Part shown: positions 29,628 through 37,891 of the stretch, one piece after another
Layout: each line of letters opens with the position of its first letter
Numbering within the stretch: position 1 is the stretch's first letter
Assembly: GCA_033763355.1 (NCBI GenBank)
Contig: JANRKT010000065.1
Location: 1 to 51,409, forward strand
Origin: JANRKT01 sp033763355
GTDB lineage: Bacteria; Bacteroidota; Bacteroidia; Chitinophagales; Chitinophagaceae
Length of the DNA stretch: 51,409 bases
Direction of reading: 5' to 3'
Notes under the pieces: model-generated
What the model saw: the letters and a program-made list of their open reading frames with translations, nothing else
Database searches by the model: none
What the model was told of the DNA's origin: nothing
Translations under genes and position numbers: made by a program

Positions 29628-30154
29628 TATGCAATTGGTTTTTATGGTTATAAATCAGCAGCATTAAAGCATGGTTACTTTAATGTGCAATTAATTTATA
29701 CGGCTTACCGTAAACGGCGCTTGCTTCTTGAAGCCCGGTTACAGGTACAGTCATTTCAGATATATACCAGCTATGTGTATGCTGCCGGATTTTTGTAACA
29801 AAGAATTAATATATTTTTTTTGGGCAGGACAGGAAGTAAGGCAGGCTGAAGAAAAAATTTCCGGATTACTATTGCATATGCTGTGTACAAACTACACAGG
29901 CAAGAATATTTTGCCTTAAGATTAAGTTGTATTGGGAGGAACGGGCAATCCGCTTTTTTACCGTCCAGGCTCCGGACTGACGATAGCAGGGACCGGACCA
30001 CTGTGCAGGGTATAAACTTCTGTTTGCAGGCAGCCCATTGTTTGAAAATCGTAATTATCTCTTTGAACTTCGTTAGACAAATTTTGGACTGTAAAGTTCC
30101 TTTACACTGACATTGCCCAGAATGCCGGTTTGATACACTCATTTGATAAGAAAT
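29628..30154. other. Divergent intergenic region between susC and an AraC regulator gene
   Basis: No gene is supported here. The region must hold the promoters of both flanking genes, but I see no perfect TAnnTTTG element. It contains GTCC-7 nt-GGAC at 29963-29977, a CCGGA/TCCGG pair over 29971-29997, and TTTGAAAATCGTAATTAT at 30041-30058, which resembles motifs upstream of genes at 41181 and 51309. A minus-strand open frame at 29771-30142 lacks family features. Confidence 0.55.
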
Positions 30155-31099
30155 ATGTCAGAAAATAATAAACGTAAGGATTCAGTAAGTTTGTGGAAGA
30201 TGGGAAAAATAGAAACCATAGAGGAATTCTACAAACGAAAATTCGACTGGATACCTGATAATCTCCGCAACGAGATAGGGCATTTTAATATTTTTAAATT
30301 ACCGCCTTATGTTGAAGGTCAGCCGCCATCCATACCTTACAGGCGGCGTGATTTTTATAAGGTGATGCTGGTAATGGGCAACAGCGGGGTGCATTATGCC
30401 GACAAAGTATATGAAGTAAAAAAACAAGCCCTTTCATTTTCTAATCCTTTTATACCGTATAAGTGGGAACACCTGGACAAGATCCGCAGTGGCGTGTATT
30501 GTATTTTCAACCAGCATTTTTTTCACCAATATGGAAACCTCACACAATATTCAGTCTTTCAGCCGGAGGGTACGCATTTGTTTGAGTTAACGGATGAACA
30601 GGCAGACACGGTTAATACTTATTTTCAGCGGATGTTTGAAGAGATCAATTCAGATTATGTGCATAAATATGATGTATTGCGGACGATTGTATTTGAGCTC
30701 ATTCATTTTGCCCTGAAAATGCAGCCGACAGCAAAGTTTGATCAGCAACCGGTGAAAGCATCCAAACGAATCTCTTCCTTGTTTTTAGAATTACTGGAGC
30801 GGCAGTTCCCGATAGATGAAAATCATCCGGCACTTCAATTTCGTGCCGCATCTGATTTTGCCGCACAGTTAAATGTGCACGTCAATCATTTAAACAGGGC
30901 CGTAAAAGAAACAACTGATAAAACGACCTCTCATATCATAGCAGAACGGATTTTACAGGAAGCAAAAATTTTGCTGAAACACAGCCCCTGGAATGTATCT
31001 GAAATTGCTTACGCCTTAGGATTTACGGAAACAACCCACTTTAATAACTTCTTCAAGAAACATGTTCAGTTAAGCCCATTGAAGTTTAGAAATATTTGA
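30155..31099 (+). CDS. AraC-family transcriptional regulator
   Basis: The start ATG at 30155 gives 314 residues; a TTG 12 nt upstream is less likely. The N-terminal part has a cupin-like sensing region (about 45-140: YRRRDFYKVMLVMGNSGVHY ... ALSFSNPFIPYKWEH). The C-terminal 100 residues form the double helix-turn-helix (DFAAQLNVHVNHLNRAVKETT; NVSEIAYALGFTETTHFNNFFKKH). It could control the divergent second susC operon or the small downstream gene, which begins 6 bp after its stop. The effector is unknown. Confidence 0.9.
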   Translation: MSENNKRKDSVSLWKMGKIETIEEFYKRKFDWIPDNLRNEIGHFNIFKLPPYVEGQPPSIPYRRRDFYKVMLVMGNSGVHYADKVYEVKKQALSFSNPFIPYKWEHLDKIRSGVYCIFNQHFFHQYGNLTQYSVFQPEGTHLFELTDEQADTVNTYFQRMFEEINSDYVHKYDVLRTIVFELIHFALKMQPTAKFDQQPVKASKRISSLFLELLERQFPIDENHPALQFRAASDFAAQLNVHVNHLNRAVKETTDKTTSHIIAERILQEAKILLKHSPWNVSEIAYALGFTETTHFNNFFKKHVQLSPLKFRNI

Positions 31100-31105
31100 G
31101 ATGCT

Positions 31106-31483
31106 ATGAAAAAGTTTTCAACAGCATTTTTGAAATGTATAAATGATACCCAGATCAGCAGTGTACGGGCTGGTAAAGGCCGAGATAAATTTACCGGTAT
31201 ATGGATGGTTGTTGTTAAAGACCGGATATTTGGCCGTTCTTACTCTGGTGCAGTGAGAAGCTGGTACACTGCTTTATTAAACGGAGATGATGGAGATATT
31301 AAGTGTGGTAAAGAAATTATACCTGTCAAAGGTTTGAAACCTGCAGACATCAATACCATTACGAAAGCGATAAATAAGGCGTATGAAAAAAAATACCTTG
31401 TAAAAGCCTACAATAAAAAATGGGTTGACGGGCTCTGTGAACCCGAAAGGGTGGCCAGAACAATGGAGTTTATTGCTGCCTGA
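31106..31483 (+). CDS. Small DUF2255-like protein
   Basis: The 125-residue protein has no signal peptide or membrane segment. The run WMVVVKDRIFGRSYSGAVRS followed by WYTALL and a late basic stretch KAYNKKWVDGLCEPERVART resembles DUF2255 proteins, which are of similar length and have unknown function. The start is 6 bp after the AraC stop, so both are probably co-transcribed. Family assignment is by eye. Confidence 0.6.
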   Translation: MKKFSTAFLKCINDTQISSVRAGKGRDKFTGIWMVVVKDRIFGRSYSGAVRSWYTALLNGDDGDIKCGKEIIPVKGLKPADINTITKAINKAYEKKYLVKAYNKKWVDGLCEPERVARTMEFIAA

Positions 31484-31512
31484 AAAGTGTTTTCAGAATC
31501 ACCATTAATTTA

Positions 31513-31683
31513 TCATCCTGTACTATTCCGGCGTTTGGCCTTTTTTTTAAACAGCCAGTTGAATTGATGCGGATGCTTTGCTATGGTAATATTCATCAGC
31601 TCGGTTAAATCAGTAAAACTGGTAGAAAAATCAGTAATTTGGATAACTGCCAACTGGCCCGTATCCGGGAATTTTGAGGTTAA
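31513..31683 (-). pseudogene. C-terminal remnant of an unidentified coding sequence
   Basis: On the minus strand an open frame without start codon reads SKFPDTGQLAVIQITDFSTS, then an amphipathic tail ELMNITIAKHPHQFNWLFKKK before a stop at 31513-31515. The tail resembles the ends of LpxL-type acyltransferases (P-x-Q-aromatic-W then basic), but the match is weak. The rest of the gene is absent; the start of the next gene at 31701 lies immediately upstream. It may be chance. Confidence 0.25.
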
Positions 31684-31700
31684 TTTAATTCTATAAATGG

Positions 31701-32474
31701 ATGCTTAAAACCAAAACCAGCTTCTTAACAATTTTCATTTTATTTTTTTGTCAAAATACACTGGCCCAACCATCAGACACTACCAGGAAACCAACCGTCT
31801 TTTCCGGTTCCGCGGGCATTACCAATAATGGGTTTTCTATTGTTCCGACATTTTCATTAAACGCCCCGGCGGTGATCGCACTATTATCATTGAGGAAAAA
31901 TAAATTCAGCTTTGAACCTGATGTACGCTTAACGTTTGATGCCCGTAAAGGCGGAATGTTGTTTTGGTTTCGCTACCGGTTGGTGGAAGGAAAAAAATTC
32001 AGCTTAAGGGCAGGGATACATCCGGCACTGAATTTTCAAATAAGAAAAATTACAGAGAATGGGATAACTACTGAAATCACACAGATGCGGCGCTTTATTG
32101 CCGGCGAAATTGCACCGAATTACCACATCACACCTGACTGGACTGTGGGCATCTATTATTTGCAGGGAAATGGATTACAGAAAGACGGGCCCCAAACAAC
32201 TCACTTTGTAACCCTTAATACAAGTATTTCAAATCTCAAGGTGGGAGGAAATTTCAGGTTTATGTTTAACCCGTCGGTTTATTATTTGAACGTGGATGGA
32301 TACAAAGGAAATTACTTCACAGCTACCGCTGAAATATCTCATTTAAAATTACCTTTTAAGCTGCAGTCAACCATCAACCAAACATTTACATCTTATTTAC
32401 CGGGCAATAAAGACTTTATGTGGAATGTGACATTGAACTATCATTTCAGTAAAAAATTTATGAAGGTAAGATAG
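31701..32474 (+). CDS. Secreted protein, probable outer-membrane beta-barrel
   Basis: I do not recognise a named family. The 257-residue protein has a signal peptide (LTIFILFFCQNTLAQ). Alternating hydrophobic/polar strands run through the rest (FSFEPDVRLTFDARKGGMLF; FSLRAGIHPALNFQI; WTVGIYYLQGNG; FTATAEISHLKL), and it ends in a barrel-like last strand MWNVTLNYHFSKKF. This is the look of a small outer-membrane barrel of about 10-12 strands. It stands alone between an AraC/DUF2255 pair and an ABM-fold gene, all on the plus strand. Confidence 0.7.
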   Translation: MLKTKTSFLTIFILFFCQNTLAQPSDTTRKPTVFSGSAGITNNGFSIVPTFSLNAPAVIALLSLRKNKFSFEPDVRLTFDARKGGMLFWFRYRLVEGKKFSLRAGIHPALNFQIRKITENGITTEITQMRRFIAGEIAPNYHITPDWTVGIYYLQGNGLQKDGPQTTHFVTLNTSISNLKVGGNFRFMFNPSVYYLNVDGYKGNYFTATAEISHLKLPFKLQSTINQTFTSYLPGNKDFMWNVTLNYHFSKKFMKVR

Positions 32475-32580
32475 TCTTTCAGGTGAAAGGCATAATTGGC
32501 CGGAGCATTAGCGGCTAAGACTTAATTTACTTTTAATTAGTACATAACTTTATTGTTCAATTTCTTAAAATTTTATCTGT

Positions 32581-33036
32581 ATGAATACTGGAAAGATTTT
32601 TATATCACTGTTGCTTTTTTTATACTTTTTAGCTAAAGACTTAAATGCACAACAACGAATGCTCTTGTTTACAAAGGGCGTTTCCCTATCACCAAAAAAA
32701 GAAATGATGATCCGTATTGCTGAAATAGAAATACATCCCAATAACCTTGAAGAATATAAAGCCATTCTGAAAGAAGGGGCGGAAACAGCCATGCGATTGG
32801 AACCGGGAGTTATTTCAATTTTCCCCATGTATCAAAAGGCAAACCCCACGCAGATACGGATTTTGGAAATATATGCAAGCCGGGAAGCCTATGAATTTCA
32901 CCTGAAGACACCGCACTTTCAGAAATATAAAACAACAACACTTCACATGGTCAAATCACTTCAACTGACAGAAATGGAAGCGATAGATGCAGAGGCAATG
33001 ACGAAAATATTCGGCAAGCTGGAAACGAAGGAATAA
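32581..33036 (+). CDS. Secreted antibiotic-biosynthesis-monooxygenase (ABM)-fold protein
   Basis: The 151-residue protein has a signal peptide (FISLLLFLYFLAKDLNAQ). The mature part (about 40-135) follows the ABM/dimeric alpha-beta-barrel pattern: IRIAEIEIHPNNLEEYKAIL, RLEPGVISIFPMYQKANP, RILEIYASREAYEFHLKTPH, FQKY. Cytosolic ABM proteins of this size degrade or modify quinones and haem-like compounds; the exported forms are of unknown function. A TAACTTTA sequence at about 32546-32553 could be its -7 element (one mismatch). Confidence 0.8.
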   Translation: MNTGKIFISLLLFLYFLAKDLNAQQRMLLFTKGVSLSPKKEMMIRIAEIEIHPNNLEEYKAILKEGAETAMRLEPGVISIFPMYQKANPTQIRILEIYASREAYEFHLKTPHFQKYKTTTLHMVKSLQLTEMEAIDAEAMTKIFGKLETKE

Positions 33037-33151
33037 AACCCAGAAAAAGGAAAGCAATCGTTGGTAACGATGAAGAGTATCACAAGCAGGTAAATAATTT
33101 TGAGGCCTGTTCAGCTTCAGGTATGTTTGATGACAGAACACAAATCATTTT

Positions 33152-33235
33152 TCAATTCATCATCCTGTATTCGTTCGGCGAATAACCGTTTTTTGTTTGA
33201 AAAAAGAGGGAAAAACGATCGGTCAGTTCCACTGG
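33152..33235 (-). pseudogene. Remnant of the C-terminus of an AraC-family regulator gene
   Basis: A minus-strand reading gives VELTDRFSLFFQTKNGYSP then NEYRMMN and a stop at 33152-33154. It matches the end of the intact AraC regulator at 36816 (FSRLFKQKTGYTPNEYRVMN) and stops matching at about 33235, where the intergenic repeat begins. The rest of the gene is gone. Confidence 0.75.
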
Positions 33236-33244
33236 AACAATAAT

Positions 33245-33311
33245 ATAAATGAATGGTATTGGCCAGACTCAGGGGAAACATAGTAATCTTCAGCGACCAT
33301 AGTTTTAATTT
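33245..33311. repeat. Degenerate direct repeat, left copy, next to the restriction-modification gene
   Basis: ATAAATGAATGGTATTGGCC followed by AGACTCAGG, then GGAAACATAGTA and GTTTTAATT, recurs in the same order at 36718-36820 (ATAAATGAATGATATGGGC, AGACCCGGG, GGAAACATAGTA, GTTTTAATT). In this copy the last block runs into the 3' end of the restriction-modification gene. Confidence 0.6.
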
Positions 33312-36300
33312 CCCTCCACAATCTTTATCTCTTCCTCAGTTAATCCATACAGTTCATACACCATCAGGTCAATTTCTTTATCGATGCTATCAATTATCTG
33401 CTGAATGGCATTGGCCTTTGCCTTTTCCGTTTCAAAATGCTGCATCCATTCTGTTTGCTCAGCCAATGAGAGTTTTACCTTTTGTTTGGTAAGCTCTTTT
33501 AAAAAATATTTAAAAGAAAGCGAAGGCCAGTCTTCTAATTTTTTGCTGCTACTAAAGCCATCATATTTGCTGGTGAGTAGTTGCAGCAATTGTTTCTTTG
33601 CTTCATGCAATTCTTTGGTTCTAGAAAGCATGATATTTACTTTTTCCACAAACCTGAGTTGGACTTCATCAGCAACTTTAACGACTGGAAATTCTTTGCA
33701 ATCTTTAATCAGTATTTTTTGAAAACGATCCTTGAATTCTTCTAAAAACTTTTTTCTAAGGTAAAATGACATCAAATTGCTGTTTATAACTGCTATCAAA
33801 TATTCCGGTTTAAAATTATTTTTTGGAATTAAATTGAAAGCATTTTGTGCATTATAAAGCTCTTCTTCTGTCAAAGCAGCCCATATTCTTTTATCACTCC
33901 AGTCAATTATCTGTTTTACAAGAATTCTTTTCTCCTTAAAGAACCTTTGTTCTCGGGGCGCCCCAAGCCAATCTCCGTAACTAATCCATTCATCGCCTCC
34001 CCATTGAACGAAATATCTTCTTACGTCATTTCCTGCCAAAAGCTTTTTAAAAGTGTCATCTTTTTTGTTTGCTGAATGAAAAACCCGTTTTTCAATTTGA
34101 TCAGGAGTATGCCCTTTATATTTATCATAAGGGGTTAACCCCAGGCAAAAATCTGCGCAGTTGATCAATTTATCAGTGTTACTTTCAATCTTGGAAATTA
34201 TCTCACCAATTTCACTATTTACATTTATTCTAAAAATTTTGTGTTCATCAATTGCCCAATCGTCTTGGTTTAATTTGTAATATTGATCTGTATTATGAGC
34301 TAATATTTCGTTTATTCTTTCGAATCCTTTGTAAATGAGGATCTCGATATTCCGGTTTTTCTCAGATGAATTTTCAAAAGTCAATATAATTGTATCAACC
34401 TTTACCTCTCCAGCGCTTCCTCCAAAAGATTCATTAGGCAAGCGAACAATGCTTTTAATTTTGGTGCTGCTTAATAAAATTTCTCTTAAATTTTTATATG
34501 ATTCTTGTGTAAGCAAAGATGAAGGAATAATAAAAGAGAAATGTCCTCCTCGTTTTAAAATAAAAAGAGAACGTTCAATAAAAACAGCAAATAGGTTAAT
34601 TCTGTTATTACTACTTTCAAAATTCTTAAATACATAATCTATTATTTCTTTTGGCAAAGCCTTTATATCAACATAAGGCGGATTCCCAATCACTACATCA
34701 AATCCCCGATGATTTTGCTTTCGAAATGGCTCTAAAGGTTCATTTACTATATTATCATCAGTATTCGTTATTCTTGTGTCAATATTTAAAAATTTTCTTT
34801 CACGGCGAACAGGGCTGTTCTCTAATTCATCGCCAGTATCAGGTTGATATATTTCTTGCGAAGTTTCAATCATTTTGCCTTTTTGAATGAATTGCTCCGG
34901 TTGCTTTTTAGGCGCATTTTTTTCTTGCGGGCCAAAAATCTGTGGAAATTCTTTTTGCCAGTTAAACGCTTTATCACCGGCAACAGCCGGGTCATCAATC
35001 AAACTGTTGCCGCATTTAATATTTCTACTCAGGTCGCTCAGTTTTCTTCCTTTCTGTGCGGTACGCAGCCATAAACTAAGCCTTGCTATTTCTACGGCTT
35101 CCTCATTTATATCCACACCAAAAAGGTTATTGCTGAGTATCTCCGTCTCCATATCATTCATCACCATTTTTTCACCAAGCAGTTTTGCACGCAGTTCGTC
35201 AATAAGCCTGTGCTCGGCTATTAAAAACTCCAATGCCTGGTTCAAAAAAGCACCGCTGCCACAGGCGGGGTCGCAAATGGTGAGTTCAAGCAACCACTTG
35301 CGGTAACTATCCAGTTTCTTCAGCTTGTTTTCTCTTGCATCTTTTCTTTTGCGGTAAGCAAATTCTTGACTGGTTATTTCCAGCTCTTCTTTTTTCTGGC
35401 GGCATAATTCACCTACCGTATTTTCTACAATGTATTTGGTGATATAGCGGGGTGTATAAAAGACACCATCTTTCTTTCGTTTGGTTTTTGTTTTTTCAAC
35501 CGTTTTGCCTTCCAGTTCAGCCTGTACTTCTTCTATTTCACTAAGGCTGTGTTCAAAAATATGGCCGAGAATATTTACATCCACCTCGCTTTGAAAATCA
35601 TAATTGCTTAATGCCTTAGTGCCATCATACAATAGCTTATCATCCACTTTTATATTATCGAGAATTTCATCATCAGCAAACAGGCCGCCGTTATAAGCAT
35701 ATATGTCGTATTGTTTACCAGCATGCCCTTTATTCAGGTAACAGAAATATTTTTTAAACCGGTCGTAGAGTGGAACATAATGATCCAGTTCCTGCAACTT
35801 TTCCCAATCTGCCAGTATCACTCTTACACTATTCGGTGGCACCAGCAAACGGTCTTCTGCAAATAGTATGAAAAGAAAACGGTCAAGCAGCTTTTGCGTT
35901 TTTTTGAAAAGCTCAAGCTTATTGTAATGAGGGTTCTGCGTTACCAGGTTGTTTAACAATTTGTGTTTAAAATCTGAATACCCGGCATAAAGCTTTTTGG
36001 TTACATTTTCTTCTTCAGCGACCGAAGCCTGTTTTATCCTCAGCGTAATATCATTCTCAATATTCTTTTGCTGCAGGCAGAGATATAAAAGAGCAAACCC
36101 GTTTTCAGTAAGATTAAAAAGATCGAACTCTTCATATTCTATCGAATCATTGATATAAAAACGGAGCTTTTCAAAGTTGGCAGTAATAACATACACGCAG
36201 TTCTTATGCTTGTGTTTATACCCAAAAACCTGTTTTTCTATCGAATCAAGTTCAGTTGTGTCTGTATCTTTTAATTCTATGACCCCGATCACTGTTTCGC

Positions 36301-36580
36301 TCCGAAGTAATGCGCCATCACTTTTGGTAGCATCGGCCTCGGTTTTCTTTTCAAGGACAAGATTGTAATTCGGCTGAGGTTTTAAGGTATAACCTAAAAT
36401 GTTCACAAAAAGATCACGGACAAAGCCTTCCTGGTATTCTTCTTCTTTTGAATCCCAAATATGTCTTTGTACTTCGGGATTGTGAAAATGGTTTTTGAAC
36501 AGCTGCCATGCCTGCTGCAGTTGTGTTTTGTCGAGGTCATTCAAAAATTTCCGTAAAACAGACTTTTGAAATAAGGCCAT
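33305..36580 (-). CDS. Type IIG/IIL restriction-modification enzyme (Eco57I/MmeI-like N6-adenine methyltransferase-endonuclease)
   Basis: The 1091-residue protein carries all functions in one chain. The N-terminus has a PD-(D/E)xK nuclease-like core (GVIELKDTD and YVITANFEKLRFY, about 85-160). A helical spacer leads into KDGVFYTPRYITKYIVENTV (about 370), methyltransferase motif I DPACGSGAF near 438-446, and catalytic motif IV NPPYVD near 630, which identifies an N6-adenine methyltransferase. The C-terminal 350 residues look like a TaqI-type target-recognition domain (KKLLAGNDVRRYFVQWGG; WISYGDWLG). It protects its own DNA by methylation and cuts unmodified DNA. The recognition part (about 33700-34600) is visibly more AT-rich than the rest. 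The gene stands alone between degenerate repeats; recognition sequence unknown. Confidence 0.92.
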   Translation of the reverse strand: MALFQKSVLRKFLNDLDKTQLQQAWQLFKNHFHNPEVQRHIWDSKEEEYQEGFVRDLFVNILGYTLKPQPNYNLVLEKKTEADATKSDGALLRSETVIGVIELKDTDTTELDSIEKQVFGYKHKHKNCVYVITANFEKLRFYINDSIEYEEFDLFNLTENGFALLYLCLQQKNIENDITLRIKQASVAEEENVTKKLYAGYSDFKHKLLNNLVTQNPHYNKLELFKKTQKLLDRFLFILFAEDRLLVPPNSVRVILADWEKLQELDHYVPLYDRFKKYFCYLNKGHAGKQYDIYAYNGGLFADDEILDNIKVDDKLLYDGTKALSNYDFQSEVDVNILGHIFEHSLSEIEEVQAELEGKTVEKTKTKRKKDGVFYTPRYITKYIVENTVGELCRQKKEELEITSQEFAYRKRKDARENKLKKLDSYRKWLLELTICDPACGSGAFLNQALEFLIAEHRLIDELRAKLLGEKMVMNDMETEILSNNLFGVDINEEAVEIARLSLWLRTAQKGRKLSDLSRNIKCGNSLIDDPAVAGDKAFNWQKEFPQIFGPQEKNAPKKQPEQFIQKGKMIETSQEIYQPDTGDELENSPVRRERKFLNIDTRITNTDDNIVNEPLEPFRKQNHRGFDVVIGNPPYVDIKALPKEIIDYVFKNFESSNNRINLFAVFIERSLFILKRGGHFSFIIPSSLLTQESYKNLREILLSSTKIKSIVRLPNESFGGSAGEVKVDTIILTFENSSEKNRNIEILIYKGFERINEILAHNTDQYYKLNQDDWAIDEHKIFRINVNSEIGEIISKIESNTDKLINCADFCLGLTPYDKYKGHTPDQIEKRVFHSANKKDDTFKKLLAGNDVRRYFVQWGGDEWISYGDWLGAPREQRFFKEKRILVKQIIDWSDKRIWAALTEEELYNAQNAFNLIPKNNFKPEYLIAVINSNLMSFYLRKKFLEEFKDRFQKILIKDCKEFPVVKVADEVQLRFVEKVNIMLSRTKELHEAKKQLLQLLTSKYDGFSSSKKLEDWPSLSFKYFLKELTKQKVKLSLAEQTEWMQHFETEKAKANAIQQIIDSIDKEIDLMVYELYGLTEEEIKIVEGN

Positions 36581-36717
36581 AATGGTGATTTGCTGTCAGG
36601 CGAAAATAAGAAAAGCCGGATAGAGTGACACAACTGCTGGTTTATACCATAATCGGAAAGCCCCGAGCTATAACAACCTTTGGTCCGCCCGGGGTCTTGC
36701 CCTGTAGCAACAACGAC

Positions 36718-36820
36718 ATAAATGAATGATATGGGCAGACCCGGGAATTAAAACAACGAAATAAAAAACCATGTGGAAACATAGTATAAATAGCAGTAGC
36801 ACCAGTCGCAAGGTTTTAAT
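36718..36820. repeat. Degenerate direct repeat, right copy
   Basis: This is the partner of the repeat at 33245-33311, with about 25 extra bases between its two blocks. Here the last block runs into the 3' end of the intact AraC gene (stop at 36816-36818), while in the left copy it runs into the restriction-modification gene. The remaining bases of the 36581-36815 gap show no gene. Confidence 0.6.
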
Positions 36821-37712
36821 TCATCACCCTGTATTCATTCGGCGTATAACCTGTCTTTTGTTTAAAGAGGCGAGAAAAATGTTGCGGATATTTAAATCCC
36901 AATTCATAAGCAACCTGGTTAACAGATTTGGTTTGATCAAATATTTTTTCTTTCGCCACATCAATTAATTTCGATTGTATGTATTCCTGGGCAGTTTTAC
37001 CTGTTTCTTTTTTTACCAGGTCACCAAAATAACCTGCTGATAAATGCAATTCATTTGCACACCAGGCTACAGAAGGTAAGCCAATTGTTTGCGGTTTGTC
37101 TGTCTGAAAATATTCGTTCAACAAAATCTCAAACCTTTCCAGAATGCCCTTGTGTACATTGTCACGGGTAATAAACTGGCGTTCGTAAAAACGTACACAA
37201 TAATTAAGAAACAGTTCAATATTGGATATGATAAGCTTTTTACTGTGGTTATCAATTGCACGTTCCAGTTCATATTCAATTTTTGAAAAACAATCCAGCA
37301 CAATTTTCCTTTCACGTTCCGATAAATGAAGCGCTTCATTGGATTGATAGCTGAAGAAAGTGTATTCCTGAATATGCCGGCCAAGAGAAGTTCCATGTAT
37401 CAGATCGGGATGAAAGACCAGGCCATGACCTTTTGGCTGATACGTTTCGCCATTGCTTTTTGCGCCTGCGATCTGCCCCGGCGCAATGAAAACTAATGTT
37501 CCTTCCTGGTAGTCGTATGTATGTCGTCCGTAAACGAGGTCACCGCATTTAACATCTTTTAAGATGATGGTGTAGAAACCAAAATACATCCTCGAACCTT
37601 GTCTTGGAGCAGCTTTCGAAAAATCAATTACACTCACAAGCGGGTGCAGTGTTTCATTATTGTTGAAGACATTGTAATCGCTGATTGTTTCAAATCGCCG
37701 AATATTATCCAT
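36816..37712 (-). CDS. AraC-family transcriptional regulator divergent from the carboxylesterase gene
   Basis: The 298-residue protein has an N-terminal cupin-like effector domain (YFGFYTIILKDVKCGDLVYG; GTLVFIAPGQIAG; HGLVFHPDLIHGT; about 40-135) and a C-terminal double helix-turn-helix (WCANELHLSAGYFGDLVKKE; SVNQVAYELGFKYPQHFSRL). Regulators of this build usually control a neighbouring oxidoreductase or ester-metabolising gene. A perfect -7 element TAATTTTG lies on the minus strand at 37735-37742, about 23 nt before the start. The divergent gene carries a leader motif (37786-37826) repeated upstream of the gene at 39803, a likely binding site. Confidence 0.92.
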   Translation of the reverse strand: MDNIRRFETISDYNVFNNNETLHPLVSVIDFSKAAPRQGSRMYFGFYTIILKDVKCGDLVYGRHTYDYQEGTLVFIAPGQIAGAKSNGETYQPKGHGLVFHPDLIHGTSLGRHIQEYTFFSYQSNEALHLSERERKIVLDCFSKIEYELERAIDNHSKKLIISNIELFLNYCVRFYERQFITRDNVHKGILERFEILLNEYFQTDKPQTIGLPSVAWCANELHLSAGYFGDLVKKETGKTAQEYIQSKLIDVAKEKIFDQTKSVNQVAYELGFKYPQHFSRLFKQKTGYTPNEYRVMN

Positions 37713-37734
37713 ATCGCTATCTTTTTGTTAAAAT

Positions 37735-37742
37735 CAAAATTA
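37735..37742 (-). promoter_or_regulatory. Bacteroidota -7 element of the AraC gene
   Basis: The minus strand reads TAATTTTG, a perfect TAnnTTTG match, at a plausible distance before the AraC start at 37712. No good -33 TTTG is visible. Confidence 0.35.
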
Positions 37743-37785
37743 GAATATTATTCATTCCTTAATGGGTGCGCCGTCTCTAATCAGC

Positions 37786-37853
37786 AATATTGGTAGATAA
37801 ATCCGCAATCTATATACCATGCAGGCAGAAAAATGCCAGGACCTTTACCTGCA
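37786..37853. promoter_or_regulatory. Repeated leader motif upstream of the carboxylesterase gene, candidate AraC operator
   Basis: AATATTGGTAGAT-A-AATCCG, a TATATACCAT-like block, GCAGGC and then GACCTTTAC match the segment at 39663-39732 in the same order and spacing. The site lies between the divergent AraC and esterase genes. Shared control of both downstream genes by that regulator is inference. Confidence 0.5.
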
Positions 37854-37891
37854 TAGAATATATTTTCTGCACTTCAACAAAAGATATCACG

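Noticed and set aside
29771..30142. A 123-codon minus-strand open frame between susC and the AraC gene
   Set aside because: It has no domain or signal pattern, is Cys-rich in an irregular way, and overlaps the likely divergent promoters.
37790..37891. A 34-codon N-terminal extension of the carboxylesterase starting at TTG
   Set aside because: The extension would hide the signal peptide and is read through the repeated leader motif.
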